Assembly: GCF_018304945.1 (NCBI RefSeq)
Contig: NZ_JAGQEE010000013.1
Span: 16,735 to 80,734 of the forward strand
Direction of reading: 5' to 3'
Source of the DNA: Collimonas humicola
GTDB lineage: Bacteria; Pseudomonadota; Gammaproteobacteria; Burkholderiales; Burkholderiaceae_D
DNA: 64,000 bases
Of this stretch, positions 1 to 8,302 are shown one piece after another (the first letter of the stretch is position 1; each line of letters begins with the position of its first letter). A program made the position numbers and the translations under genes. Under the pieces are notes generated by a model. It was not told the DNA's origin. It worked only from the letters and a program-made list of their open reading frames with translations, and ran no database searches.

Positions 1-162
1 CCAGATGTTGAAGCCCGGCCATTGCTTGCCGGCCAGAGCGTGCCAATCTCGCGTCTAACCGTATTAGTTGAAATTGAAACAAAATTTCCTGCCGCGCAGG
101 CCAGAGTCGTTTCAGATCTGACGTTCAGCGGACGCGGACAATTTCAGATCGTGCCGCTATAA
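1..162 (+). CDS. C-terminal end of an unidentified protein (partial)
   Basis: An open frame runs from the first base of the window to a TAA at 160-162 and encodes 53 residues ending GQFQIVPL. Its 5' part lies outside the window. Composition is normal for coding DNA (alternating polar and hydrophobic residues in a beta-rich pattern), but I do not recognise the family. The next 226 bases to the ATPase gene are AT-rich and show no gene. It converges with the minus-strand ATPase gene. Confidence 0.45.
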   Translation, partial: PDVEARPLLAGQSVPISRLTVLVEIETKFPAAQARVVSDLTFSGRGQFQIVPL

Positions 163-388
163 ATATGACTGCTTGATGATCTTCCGCTCCGTCATGACGT
201 TCATTTCACTCTCCTTCATTCCTAGTGTCTAAATTTAACCAGAAATGTCAGATTAAGTCATGATTAGGTCACGTTAATCCAGACCATTTGGGTAACTTGC
301 AGCGAACCTAGATGGAAATTGTCTGTTTTGCGCATCAATTTATTCAAGTTATCCAGTCTACTGGATACATCGCAGTTGATCAGAAATG

Positions 389-1546
389 TCACCCTTTGAA
401 CTTAATTTTCTCGCGCCAGATTTCTTGTACGAACGGATCTGTGATTCCGTATAGTCCATGACCGCGCCGCATGATAATGTTTGCTGCCATTAACTCATTT
501 ACAACCGGTTGTATTTCCTCGACGCGGACTTCTCGACCAACAGCCTTAGAATAATCAGCCGCGGCATCTGCTGAAAATATACCTTTGGCATCGCCGTCGG
601 AAGCAGCGATGCGTTCAAAAATGGTTACCGCCAGGCCGCCAAGTTGTTCGACTTTCGACAGTTCAATATCCGCAGCAGTCGATCGTAGCGTTGCCGCGAT
701 CACCGGCAGATAGTCATCTGGGTTGCTCCCATTTGGCAAATGCAACTGCAGCTGTCGGATCGCTTTTATTATCTCTTCTGGGCGACTTCCGAGCGATCTG
801 AACGCCTCGATGGCCACCTCCGGCGACGGCAATATTGCTACGCCGTCATTATCTAATCTATTGATCAGTTGCCGTACATATCCTTCGTCTAGTACGGGAA
901 ATGGAATAGAGGTAGCGCCGGCAAACGCCTGGCTTCGCCTGGCGGTAAGCTCGCTCACTAATGCCCGATGTGATCCCGTCCCGATAAAAATAAAGTGACC
1001 TGGTGTCAATGGACGCGGATTGATTGCATCGCGTGCTGCTTTGAGCCCGAGTAACATCTGATTACCGTCGTCTGTAGTAATCGCGTGTTGAACTTCATCG
1101 ACTATCAGCACAACATCTGTTTTGGCCTGGTCGACTAAATCGGTAAACGCCTGTGCGAGCGTAGTTCCGCCTGGCTTTCCAACGCTTTCAAGCTTAAAGC
1201 CAAATTTGAAACTAAGAATGCCTATATCTACGCCGGACACCCGTGTGAGCTTCGATAGCAAGATGGAACCAGGAGCTTGCAATTCCTCCATCGTTTTGCG
1301 GATTGCAGCAAGGACCAAATCAGCAGGGCTCGCCTGTGTGTCGCTCCAAAGGTCAACATAGATCACCAATGCCCCTTCCCTTTCCAAGGCTGGGATGAGA
1401 TCGTTTAACAAGAACGTTGTCTTGCCGGTTCTACGGAGGCCGGATAAGAACAAACCTGAGCGAAGACCTTCATCCAGGACTCCCGGATGAATTAGTTGCT
1501 TCGCCATCTGGGTGGCCAGCTCGGTACGCGGATATATGTTGCTCAT
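389..1546 (-). CDS. AAA-type ATPase with C-terminal winged-helix region
   Basis: The 385-aa product has a Walker A motif (GLRRTGKTT, residues 36-44) and a Walker B motif (VVLIVDE, ending D150-E151), followed by a sensor-like IGTGSHR stretch. This fits the AAA_16/archaeal-type ATPase group. The last 90 residues look like a winged helix (a helix-rich stretch, then a short hairpin RGHGLYGI). Such proteins act as DNA-linked switches, often in phage or mobile-element defence, but the substrate here is unknown. It is not the large CDC48-like ATPase (Afp15) expected for an eCIS. The start is the ATG at 1546, with no strong Shine-Dalgarno sequence. Four 17-bp tandem repeats begin 14 bases upstream, so autoregulation is possible. 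It stands alone, next to an IS6-type element. Confidence 0.75.
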   Translation of the reverse strand: MSNIYPRTELATQMAKQLIHPGVLDEGLRSGLFLSGLRRTGKTTFLLNDLIPALEREGALVIYVDLWSDTQASPADLVLAAIRKTMEELQAPGSILLSKLTRVSGVDIGILSFKFGFKLESVGKPGGTTLAQAFTDLVDQAKTDVVLIVDEVQHAITTDDGNQMLLGLKAARDAINPRPLTPGHFIFIGTGSHRALVSELTARRSQAFAGATSIPFPVLDEGYVRQLINRLDNDGVAILPSPEVAIEAFRSLGSRPEEIIKAIRQLQLHLPNGSNPDDYLPVIAATLRSTAADIELSKVEQLGGLAVTIFERIAASDGDAKGIFSADAAADYSKAVGREVRVEEIQPVVNELMAANIIMRRGHGLYGITDPFVQEIWREKIKFKG

Positions 1547-1559
1547 ATGGATTATTTTT

Positions 1560-1627
1560 AATTATTTTGTACAGATAATTATTTTGTACAAATAATTATT
1601 TTACGCAGATAATTATATTGTATCAAT
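1560..1627. repeat. Four 17-bp direct tandem repeats upstream of the ATPase gene
   Basis: Units start at 1560, 1577, 1594 and 1611. Each begins AATTAT and the first two read AATTATTTTGTACAGAT and AATTATTTTGTACAAAT; the last two are diverged copies. A partial fifth unit (AATTC) follows. The array lies just upstream of the minus-strand ATG at 1546 and overlaps its likely promoter and leader. It could be an operator array or iterons, or a simple repeat. Confidence 0.8.
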
Positions 1628-1659
1628 AATTCTAAATAAAACAGGGTGATTTCTAGGAT

Positions 1660-2514
1660 ATTGACAAGTTAAGTTGCTGAAATCGCATTGACAACTTAAC
1701 TGTGCAAGCGTGGTCTGATAGGATGTAGGCATGGATTCCGACCTTTAATTTCGCCACCGCTTCCCAGCCGAAATCATCAGCCACGCCGTTTGGCTCTACT
1801 ACCGTTTTGGCCTCAGCTTTCGTGACATCGAGGAGTTGCTGGCCGCACGTGGTGCGATCGTCAGTAACGAAACCATCCGGCAATGGTGCCTGAAATTTGG
1901 CCAGAAATTCGCCAATACCCTGCGACGTAGCTGCCCCAAGCGAGGCGATAAGTGGCATCTCGATGAAGTCTATCTCACCATGAACGGCAAGCTTCACTAC
2001 TTGTGGCGCGCCGTCGATCAGAACGGCGACGTTCTGGACATCCTGGCGCAAAGCCGCCGAAACAGGAACGCCGCCAAACGGTTCTTTCGCAAGCTGCTCA
2101 AAGGTTTGCTTTACGTTCCTCGCGTGATCGTCACCGATAAACTCAAGAGCTACGCCGCGGCGAAAAAGGACATCATGCCCGGCGTCGAACACCGGCAACA
2201 TAAGGGGCTGAACAACCGGGCGGAAGTTTCGCATCAGCCTACCCGGCAAAAGGAGAGGCAGATGCGGCGCTTCAAATCCGCCGGTCTGGCGCAACGCTTC
2301 TTATCTGTTCATGGTCCCATCAACAATCTGTTCCATTGCCATCGTCATTTGCTCACCCTCATCGACTACCGCGCTGCGCGCGAAAAGACTTTGCTCGCTT
2401 GGCAAAGCGTCACCCAAGCCCAAGTTGCGTCCTGAGCCTGGGAGGCGCCTTTATTTCGACCAATCTTCAACCTCAACGTACAACAAAAATATTTCAACAA
2501 CTTAACTTGTCAAT
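1660..2514 (+). mobile_element. IS6-family insertion sequence
   Basis: Terminal inverted repeats at 1660-1683 and 2491-2514 match at 23 of 24 positions; the left end reads ATTGACAAGTTAAGTTGCTG and continues GAAAT after a one-base variant region. The element is about 855 bp, as expected for the family, and holds one transposase gene. I see no 8-bp target duplication (flanks CTAGGATA and ACCTTGGC), which suggests later recombination. Its right end supplies the stop codon of the neighbouring effector fragment. Confidence 0.85.
1731..2435 (+). pseudogene. IS6-family transposase with early nonsense codon
   Basis: The frame from ATG 1731 reads MDSDL, then TAA (1746-1748), then a full IS6-type transposase: an N-terminal HTH region (HRFPAEIISHAVWLYYRFG), the DDE domain with WHLDEVY (first Asp), VTDKLKSY (second Asp) and a C-terminal basic end NRAEVSHQPTRQKERQM carrying the Glu. 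The stop falls before any conserved domain, so translation might restart at the ATG at 1836, but that would lose the HTH. It is probably inactive. Confidence 0.75.
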
Positions 2515-3287
2515 ACCTTGGCCGCCTAGCGCGCTCTAAAAAATCATCAAACGATATCGTCTCGACTGGCGTGTTTTGTCCATTAGGAGAATATCTTAAC
2601 GCCTGTGTAATCGGTGATTTTTCCTTGCCGTTATTTTGCTGCCAATTATAGTCAACAGAGGGGAAAGTCATTTCCCCCAGCTTTTGAGGAGCACTCAGTT
2701 GATGCTCACTTAGAGCCCAGACATCGCTCATGGTTGCTTTGGACAAGTCCTGAGCAAAATATTTTGGTGTCGATTGTGTTCCATAATTAGCCCCTGCGTA
2801 ACAGCTAAGTATCACAATAGGTCGGGTTTCAGATTTGAGATCGAGCCCCAGCTCTCCGCGTAAATTAGGTAACAGAGCACTCGCGGTCGCAGAGATTGAC
2901 TTGGCGGCTGGGGTATGCGTTTCCAAGCCCGTCTTAGCAGCGTTGAGCATTAATTTTTTTTCACCAAACTCAAGTTTTACTTTTCCCCCGCCACTCCCAT
3001 GAAGTTTCAGCGCACGCATATGTCCGCCAAGAAAATTATGAACATAGCCGAGTTCTTTATAGGCTAGCGCTTTGAGAGTGGTCCGATCAATGGCAGTTTC
3101 ACTCGAAAAAAGAATCGTTGGCGGTTGAGATGAGGCAGATGTTGCTCCCGCAGTTATTCCTTTACCATTGGAGCTGGCGATAGTACTAACTGGCGAACGA
3201 GGGGCATATTCGATATCATCTTCATCGAAGTTTTCTACATCTCCGTGCCCGTTTGTCGCTTGGTTGGTTTCTTTTGCCCAACTATAC
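2510..3287 (-). pseudogene. Truncated candidate effector with clan CD cysteine peptidase-like motifs
   Basis: About 255 residues are readable between the IS110 side (3290) and the IS6 right end, whose terminal bases supply the stop codon. Two blocks stand out: LKLHGSGGG (His codon 2999-3001) and, about 65 residues later, a hydrophobic strand ending in LSCYAG (Cys codon 2801-2803). A His-Gly block followed by a hydrophobic strand ending in a Cys is the layout of clan CD peptidases (caspase, gingipain, MARTX CPD types). An acidic disordered N-terminus (ENFDEDD) precedes it. I infer a toxin effector, possibly cargo of the adjacent injection system. Both ends may be lost to the flanking elements. 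The family call is tentative. Confidence 0.45.
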
Positions 3288-3320
3288 CTGTCACACCCCC
3301 TTATTTTTCTCTGGAGTCGC

Positions 3321-3441
3321 CATAGTTGGTAAGGGTGCAACCGGTAGCTTACCAACTATGACGACTTCAGAGCTGCGATGGTTCCTAAAATACGAGAGTC
3401 AATTTTCGTGGTGCTTTATCGCGAAACTTGACTCTCGTATT
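3321..3441. repeat. Two adjacent strong hairpins at the 5' side of an IS110 element
   Basis: The first stem is 3321-3333 (CATAGTTGGTAAG) with 3348-3360, a perfect 13-bp stem with a 14-nt loop. The second is 3389-3408 with 3422-3441, a 20-bp stem with one mismatch and a 13-nt loop. Both overlap the region where the transposase N-terminus should begin. They may be structured RNA of the element, since IS110 elements encode a bridge RNA beside the transposase, or a small inserted palindrome. Confidence 0.7.
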
Positions 3442-4395
3442 GGACTGAACCCCTCGGGCTGGACCAAGGCCAAGGTGGTGGATAATTCTGCCGAGGGATA
3501 CAAATTACTCCTGGAGTGGCTAAGCAAGTCGAAGGTGACGAAAGAAATGTTGCATGTCTGTATGGAGGCCACCGGAATTTACTATGAACCGGTGGCATTG
3601 GCGCTGCATGACGCAGGAGTGGTTGTGAGCGTGATCAATCCGGCCTGCATCAAAGGCTTCGGTCATAGTGAAAATATCCGCAACAAGAACGATACCGCCG
3701 ATGCCGGCCTCATTGCGCGCTATTGCGCCGCCATGAAGCCTGCACCTTGGGCGCCGCCACCGCTGGAACAGCGCCAGTTGCGGGCTTGGTCGATGCGAGT
3801 ACAAGCATTAAAGGATATTCGCCAACAGGAAGAAAATCGGCTTGAAGCCAATACCTTCACCGGCATGACCGACGTCGCCGAACATGTGAAGCAGCACATC
3901 GCCTGGCTCAGCGCTGAAATCAAAAAGTTGGAGGGTGACATCGATGATCACATCGATCGACACCCCGGCCTCAAGCGTGATGCCGAACTCATCACCAGCA
4001 TCCCAGGTATCGGCACCACCACGGTGGCGAGAATCTTAGGCCAGTTGGGCGACATCCGGCGATTTGACAGCGCCAAGGCATTTGCCGCATTTCTCGGCGT
4101 AACCCCGAAACAACGCAGCTCCGGCACCTCCATCAAAGGCCGAACCATGATTAGCCGAGTTGGAAGCATGTCTATGCGGGCAGCGCTTTATATGCCTAGC
4201 TTGGTAGCATGTCGACACAACCCGCTACTACGTCGTTTTGCTGAGCGACTATTGGCCACCGGCATGGCGAAAAAAGCTGTAATTGGAGCTGTGATGCACA
4301 AAATGACACATCTGATTTACGGAGTGCTTCGCACTGGCAAGCCCTTCGATCCAAATTATTTAACCAACGGGCTTGCTATTCAAGACGGTATCTGA
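3358..4395 (+). CDS. IS110-family transposase, N-terminus abnormal
   Basis: This protein has the IS110 transposase body: a RuvC-like region with EATGIYYEPVA and NKNDTADA (the later acidic residues of the DEDD set), a coiled central part, and the C-terminal domain PGIGTTTVARILGQLGD...FAAFLGVTPKQRSSG containing the conserved Ser. The usual opening GIDVSK-like strand with the first Asp is not recognisable; the first 30 residues are encoded by hairpin DNA. The copy is probably inactive or recently rearranged. Its last 134 bases plus the TCTGACCC after the gene are repeated exactly at 63611-63744. It lies 93 bp beyond the tape-measure gene of the eCIS, convergent with it. Confidence 0.75.
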   Translation: MTTSELRWFLKYESQFSWCFIAKLDSRIGLNPSGWTKAKVVDNSAEGYKLLLEWLSKSKVTKEMLHVCMEATGIYYEPVALALHDAGVVVSVINPACIKGFGHSENIRNKNDTADAGLIARYCAAMKPAPWAPPPLEQRQLRAWSMRVQALKDIRQQEENRLEANTFTGMTDVAEHVKQHIAWLSAEIKKLEGDIDDHIDRHPGLKRDAELITSIPGIGTTTVARILGQLGDIRRFDSAKAFAAFLGVTPKQRSSGTSIKGRTMISRVGSMSMRAALYMPSLVACRHNPLLRRFAERLLATGMAKKAVIGAVMHKMTHLIYGVLRTGKPFDPNYLTNGLAIQDGI

Positions 4396-4488
4396 CCCCA
4401 GATGACTCTGCCCATTTTCTGCGACTATGTCGTGAATTCTGAAACTCCAAATAATAAGTACATTTGGCGATGTCTGAATGCTATGGAG

Positions 4489-6294
4489 TCAGAGGCCAAT
4501 ACCTAACCAGTCTAACGGCCAGTCGATCAGCAATACATTCTCCATCCAGGGCAGCAGCGCTTGGTCCATGGGCCAGGGAATGTCTTGCAACAGAACGTCA
4601 CTGGCATCTTCGTCGACATGCAACAGCCAACCGGAAGACTTTTTTTCCAGCTGTCCCGGGCGATGGAAAAACCAGTTACGCAGATCTTGCACGTCGCAGC
4701 GTTCCAGCCGACCGAGTTGGGACGGTAAATTCGCAAGCCAATCATCCATCATCGCGACTGCCTGCGCGTCTGGCTCAGCCCAGGGAAACAGAGCGACGTC
4801 AAGCGGCAGATTGCACAGCAGGTTGGTCAGTGAAGGGAGTTCCTGCAGCGGCGCATCGCCACCCCAGACCAGCCAGTTGAGACAGCAGGCAGCCCGCATT
4901 TGCGACTCGGCGGTCTCAAATTCCTGCTCCGCAATAAGGCCAAGACGAGCGAACAGTCCAGGCAGAAGCGGCCACAACAGGATGACGCCGGCATTACACA
5001 CGACGACTGGAGCAAGAGCAGATGTCATGGCGGCGCGGCCGGCGCCCAATACGCCAGAGACTGCATTGCCAGCTTCCTGCGGCAAGCGCATCTCCCTCAA
5101 TGGCGGTGACATTTCTGCTGTTTGCTTTGCTTCTGCTGTTTGCTTTGCTTCTGCTGTTTGCTTTGCTTCTGCTGTCTGCTTTGCTTCTGCCGTCTGCTTT
5201 GCTTCTGCCGTCTGCTTTGCTTCTGCCGTCTGCTTTGCTTCTGCTGTCTGCTTTGCTTCTGCTGTCTGCTTTGCTTCTGCTGTTTGCTTTGCTTCTGCTG
5301 TCTGCTTTGCTTCTGCCGTCTGCTTTGCTTCTGCCGTCTGCTTTGCTTCTGCCGTCTGCTTTGCTTCTGCTGTCTGCTTTGCTTCTGCTGTCTGCTTTGC
5401 TTCTGCTGTCTGCTTTGCTTCTGCTGTCTGCTTTGCTTCTGCTTGGCGCACATTGGTAATTTGCGATAGCACTGTTGCAATCATGTGCGTCAACCGATTC
5501 GCACTTGGCGCCGGCATGCCCTGGCGCGGATGGCGTTGAAAAAATAGTAGGCCACTGGCGTGCAGATAAAGCACCCAGTCCAATGTGCTGACGTTGTCCG
5601 GAGGACGCAACTGCTGTTCGTCCTGCAGCAACAGCGCCACCACGCGGCGCAGGATCTGGACGCCAACTGTGTCAGACAAGCGACGACGCGCCTCCTCAAA
5701 CAAGACGCTACGGGCTAGCGCCACATGCCATCGTTCCGGGTTTTCCTGCATGCGTCTCGTGAGCCAGCTATCGGCGCTCCGCTTACCTGCCCACAAGCGG
5801 GGCGAGATCTCGCCGATGCGCAGAAATGTCAGGAAAGCTGCAATATCCTGCCCGCAGACATCCACTTCGGGCGCATTCCCGCTTGCGGGTAGCACCGCCT
5901 GCGCATCCTTGTGTTCAGTAGGTGCAGGCGACCAGGCAGGTTGGCTATCATGACCCGATGAAGTCGTTGCGGCAGTCGGCGCCTCCTCCGCCAACACTAC
6001 GCGCGTTGAAGCAACATCGAGCAACAGCGCCAGCTGCTGCGCCAAACGCGGCAGCAGGCGTTCGTCCAACTGCTGCTCAAAATGCGCCATCGACATCTCC
6101 CCCAGGTCGAGCACCAGACGGTCGATGACGAGATCCGCCCTGCCGGCGCCGGCCAACTGGTCAAACAACGAAGCAATTTGCGCCGGCAAGCGTTCGTGAT
6201 AATAGCGGCTGCAGCGATGCTGCACGCTGGTGGCGTGACGCCTGGCGACTGTCATGGAAAATTTCAGGCGCAAGATACGATGTGAATTCATCAA
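4489..6294 (-). CDS. Contractile injection system tape-measure protein with 18 hexapeptide repeats
   Basis: The N-terminal 90 residues (IASLFDQLAG, then a strand IDRLVLDLGEM) match the CIS tape-measure family (Afp14/Pvc14 type), which sets tail length during assembly. A second conserved segment near residues 150-250 (FLRIGEISP, then a bihelical stretch) recurs after the repeat region (LLWPLLPGLFARLGLI). Residues 285-392 are eighteen exact copies of AEAKQT, predicted to be one long helix. The gene is the last of the minus-strand eCIS run, 17 bp after the heptosyltransferase gene. The ATG at 6294 follows directly from upstream translation. Changes in repeat number would stay in frame and change protein length by 6 residues each. 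Confidence 0.8.
   Translation of the reverse strand: MMNSHRILRLKFSMTVARRHATSVQHRCSRYYHERLPAQIASLFDQLAGAGRADLVIDRLVLDLGEMSMAHFEQQLDERLLPRLAQQLALLLDVASTRVVLAEEAPTAATTSSGHDSQPAWSPAPTEHKDAQAVLPASGNAPEVDVCGQDIAAFLTFLRIGEISPRLWAGKRSADSWLTRRMQENPERWHVALARSVLFEEARRRLSDTVGVQILRRVVALLLQDEQQLRPPDNVSTLDWVLYLHASGLLFFQRHPRQGMPAPSANRLTHMIATVLSQITNVRQAEAKQTAEAKQTAEAKQTAEAKQTAEAKQTAEAKQTAEAKQTAEAKQTAEAKQTAEAKQTAEAKQTAEAKQTAEAKQTAEAKQTAEAKQTAEAKQTAEAKQTAEAKQTAEMSPPLREMRLPQEAGNAVSGVLGAGRAAMTSALAPVVVCNAGVILLWPLLPGLFARLGLIAEQEFETAESQMRAACCLNWLVWGGDAPLQELPSLTNLLCNLPLDVALFPWAEPDAQAVAMMDDWLANLPSQLGRLERCDVQDLRNWFFHRPGQLEKKSSGWLLHVDEDASDVLLQDIPWPMDQALLPWMENVLLIDWPLDWLGIGL
5119..5442 (-). repeat. 18 x 18-bp in-frame tandem repeat in the tape-measure gene
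   Basis: Eighteen units of 18 bp (plus-strand unit TGTTTGCTTTGCTTCTGC with two variable positions) run without interruption. Three silent variants (TGTTT, TGTCT, CGTCT) follow the order A A A B C C C B B A B C C C B B B B, so a seven-unit block (126 bp) has itself been duplicated. All variants encode AEAKQT, which shows recent expansion with selection or little time for divergence. Confidence 0.95.
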
Positions 6295-6311
6295 ACCGGC
6301 CTCTCAGAAAT

Positions 6312-7745
6312 TTATCCATCGCTAGTCGAGCAATCAACAGCAAGTGCACCGATCATCCCCTCCGCATCGATCTGTGTGGCAGCCAAGGCGGCCTTGTCGA
6401 TCAGGATAGGTGGCAAGCTGATGTTGCCAGGCTCAGTACGGCGGCGCGGCCTCTGCTGCCGAGGCTTCTTTAGCGGCGGCGGAACGGTGCAATTCTCAGC
6501 AATCGCAGCAGCAACTTCGGACTGTTTCATGCCTTGCGGCGGCGACAATCTCGCGGCCAATGCCGGTATCCGATGCAAGGTCATGATCACCTGTTGCGGC
6601 GTGATGGATTGCGTACATTCAAACTGGCGTGGCGTATTCTGATGGCGAGGACACCACAAAAAATCGTTCAGGCCGGGCGGATGCCTGGCATCGTTCCAAC
6701 AACTGTTGCAGCTATGAAAATTGATCACGCGATACGGTGTCGCAAACTCTGTCAGCGGATGGCTGAATCCGCTAATCATAACCACAGGCGTCCCCGCAGC
6801 CCATGCCAGCCATGACAAGCCACTGGCCAAACAAATAAAAAAATCGGCATGATGTAACCAACGCGCTCGCTCTTGCAAGGGGCGGTCACCGGTCAGATCT
6901 TCCGCGCCATGTGGCATGTGATTCCATACGATGCCAGCACCACCAATGGGAGAGCGGTCAATACAGATCACCCGATAGCCTTGCGCTTTCAGAAAACCGA
7001 TCACTTCGTGCCAGCCCGCCGGATGGTTCCAATACATGCGTTGTGCAGTACTTTGTGTGGCGATGCACACATACAGCTCGGCGATAGGGCGGCTGGCATC
7101 GCCCAGACCCAGCAGCGGCGGACATTCTGCCCGATCGACGCCCAACATATAGCCGATTGTGCGATGAGTCCCCACCAAACGATAGTCGCACGGCTGCATA
7201 ATGCCGTCGGGATCATTTGAGCTGATACATAGCCGATAAGTCGCGTAAAAATCTTCCGCAGGTACATCCTCCAGCGCAATCAGCACTATATGGGGATAGC
7301 GCTGGGCAAATAACGGTATCGTCGCGGCTGGCATCGCGCAGGTGAGTTTGCATTGGTGCTTCTCCTGAAACCTCACAATATAGGAGAACCAACCGATGGC
7401 GTCTCCCAAACCACAATTGCTGTCGGGGTAACGGATAAGTACCGACTGTTCTTGGCAGTTGTATTCGTGGCTAAACACGCACTGGCCTTGCCGCCACACT
7501 TCACAGGCAATACGCACATAATATTTCTTGGTGCTGGAAACTTCACGTCCGGTCACCTCTCCGTCAAATACCGGATAACCGGTATCGAAATCCATCAGGC
7601 GGATATACCATGGTCCCTCATCTGGCAGCACGAGATGAAAACCGTTATTGAAGTCAAAGCGTATGCCGTGCGGCCCTTGTTGGGTCGGGGAAGGGGTATG
7701 CACCTCAGGGGTCGCTGCGGCCGATGGTAACGTTAGATTATCCAT
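6312..7745 (-). CDS. TibC/Aah-like protein O-heptosyltransferase
   Basis: The 477-aa protein matches the bacterial autotransporter heptosyltransferase family, which moves ADP-heptose onto Ser/Thr of surface proteins. It has the N-terminal beta-barrel part (residues 25-105), a Rossmann GT-B fold with the LGD motif (D115, the catalytic Asp position in TibC), a nucleotide-sugar region (HHADFFICLASGLSWLAWAAGTPVVM, about 298-323, split here as two motifs HHADFFICLASGL and SWLAWAAGTPVVM), and four cysteines C346, C349, C365 and C377 that fit the family's metal finger. A basic Pro-rich tail (KKPRQQRPRRR) and about 35 extra residues follow. The usual autotransporter partner is absent. It sits inside the eCIS operon and overlaps the gene before it by 13 bp, so an eCIS surface protein is the likely acceptor. 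Confidence 0.85.
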   Translation of the reverse strand: MDNLTLPSAAATPEVHTPSPTQQGPHGIRFDFNNGFHLVLPDEGPWYIRLMDFDTGYPVFDGEVTGREVSSTKKYYVRIACEVWRQGQCVFSHEYNCQEQSVLIRYPDSNCGLGDAIGWFSYIVRFQEKHQCKLTCAMPAATIPLFAQRYPHIVLIALEDVPAEDFYATYRLCISSNDPDGIMQPCDYRLVGTHRTIGYMLGVDRAECPPLLGLGDASRPIAELYVCIATQSTAQRMYWNHPAGWHEVIGFLKAQGYRVICIDRSPIGGAGIVWNHMPHGAEDLTGDRPLQERARWLHHADFFICLASGLSWLAWAAGTPVVMISGFSHPLTEFATPYRVINFHSCNSCWNDARHPPGLNDFLWCPRHQNTPRQFECTQSITPQQVIMTLHRIPALAARLSPPQGMKQSEVAAAIAENCTVPPPLKKPRQQRPRRRTEPGNISLPPILIDKAALAATQIDAEGMIGALAVDCSTSDG

Positions 7746-7945
7746 ACACTCTTTCCATTTCGCGCATCATGTGCAGCCGATGACGCGTTATCAGCAACGA
7801 TTCTTGAGTTTCCGACTGCAGTATCTACGTGCTGTGCATCCAGTTCGCCGCCTTCGTATGCCAAGGTTCGGTAAAGATCGCCTGACAGCCATTTGGGGGC
7901 AAAGTAGGCTACGTCCTCAAGCTTGACGAGCTCAATATCAGTCAC
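7733..7945 (-). CDS. Small protein upstream of the heptosyltransferase
   Basis: A 70-residue product begins at GTG 7945 behind a good Shine-Dalgarno sequence (GGGGGAAG) and overlaps the start of the heptosyltransferase gene by 13 bp, which suggests coupled translation. The first 30 residues are acidic and hydrophobic (VKLEDVAYFAPKWLSGDLYRTLAYEGG). I do not recognise the family. Position suggests an accessory or acceptor role, but nothing in the sequence proves it. Confidence 0.5.
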   Translation of the reverse strand: MTDIELVKLEDVAYFAPKWLSGDLYRTLAYEGGELDAQHVDTAVGNSRIVADNASSAAHDARNGKSVWII

Positions 7946-8055
7946 CTTCCCCCTGAAACAGATTGTCGGACTTCACGATACACGACCGCCGTGGCGACCA
8001 TCGCCACTTTCCAGTGACGTGCTCTTGCCTTAAATAATCGACATTGGAACAGTAA

Positions 8056-8082
8056 AAAACCACGTTCGTAGAACGTGGTTTT
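8056..8082 (-). terminator. Perfect 12-bp hairpin, candidate bidirectional terminator
   Basis: AAAACCACGTTC-GTA-GAACGTGGTTTT is a perfect 12-bp stem with a 3-nt loop, flanked by T runs on both strands. On the minus strand it would end transcripts between the fibre genes and the heptosyltransferase and tape-measure genes. The same core recurs at 8303-8323, so it may instead be the end of an IS200-like or MITE element. Confidence 0.55.
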
Positions 8083-8302
8083 GCCTAAAACTCCCCATAG
8101 GGGAGCAAAGACTCGCGACGTTCAACGTAAGACTCGACTGTTTCCGAAGCAAATACCGTTGTAACTAACGAATATCAGATGCGTTTGCAAACTCACTCAT
8201 TTTTGTCTACTTATTCTTTTGCCCAGGGGACAACAGAAAGTGGTCGAACCTCCTTGAGCGAACAGGTGTGTCACTCTAACAGGCAAAGCCTATTAGGCGA
8301 TG

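Noticed and set aside
389..1546. ATPase considered as the missing eCIS Afp15
   Set aside because: It is about half the expected size, has a different AAA subtype and a winged-helix end, and lies beyond two insertion sequences.
5097..5480. Long Cys/Leu-rich and Lys/Gln-rich frames on both strands across the repeat array
   Set aside because: They are other-frame readings of the 18-bp repeat in the tape-measure gene; the 18-bp unit is open in all six frames.
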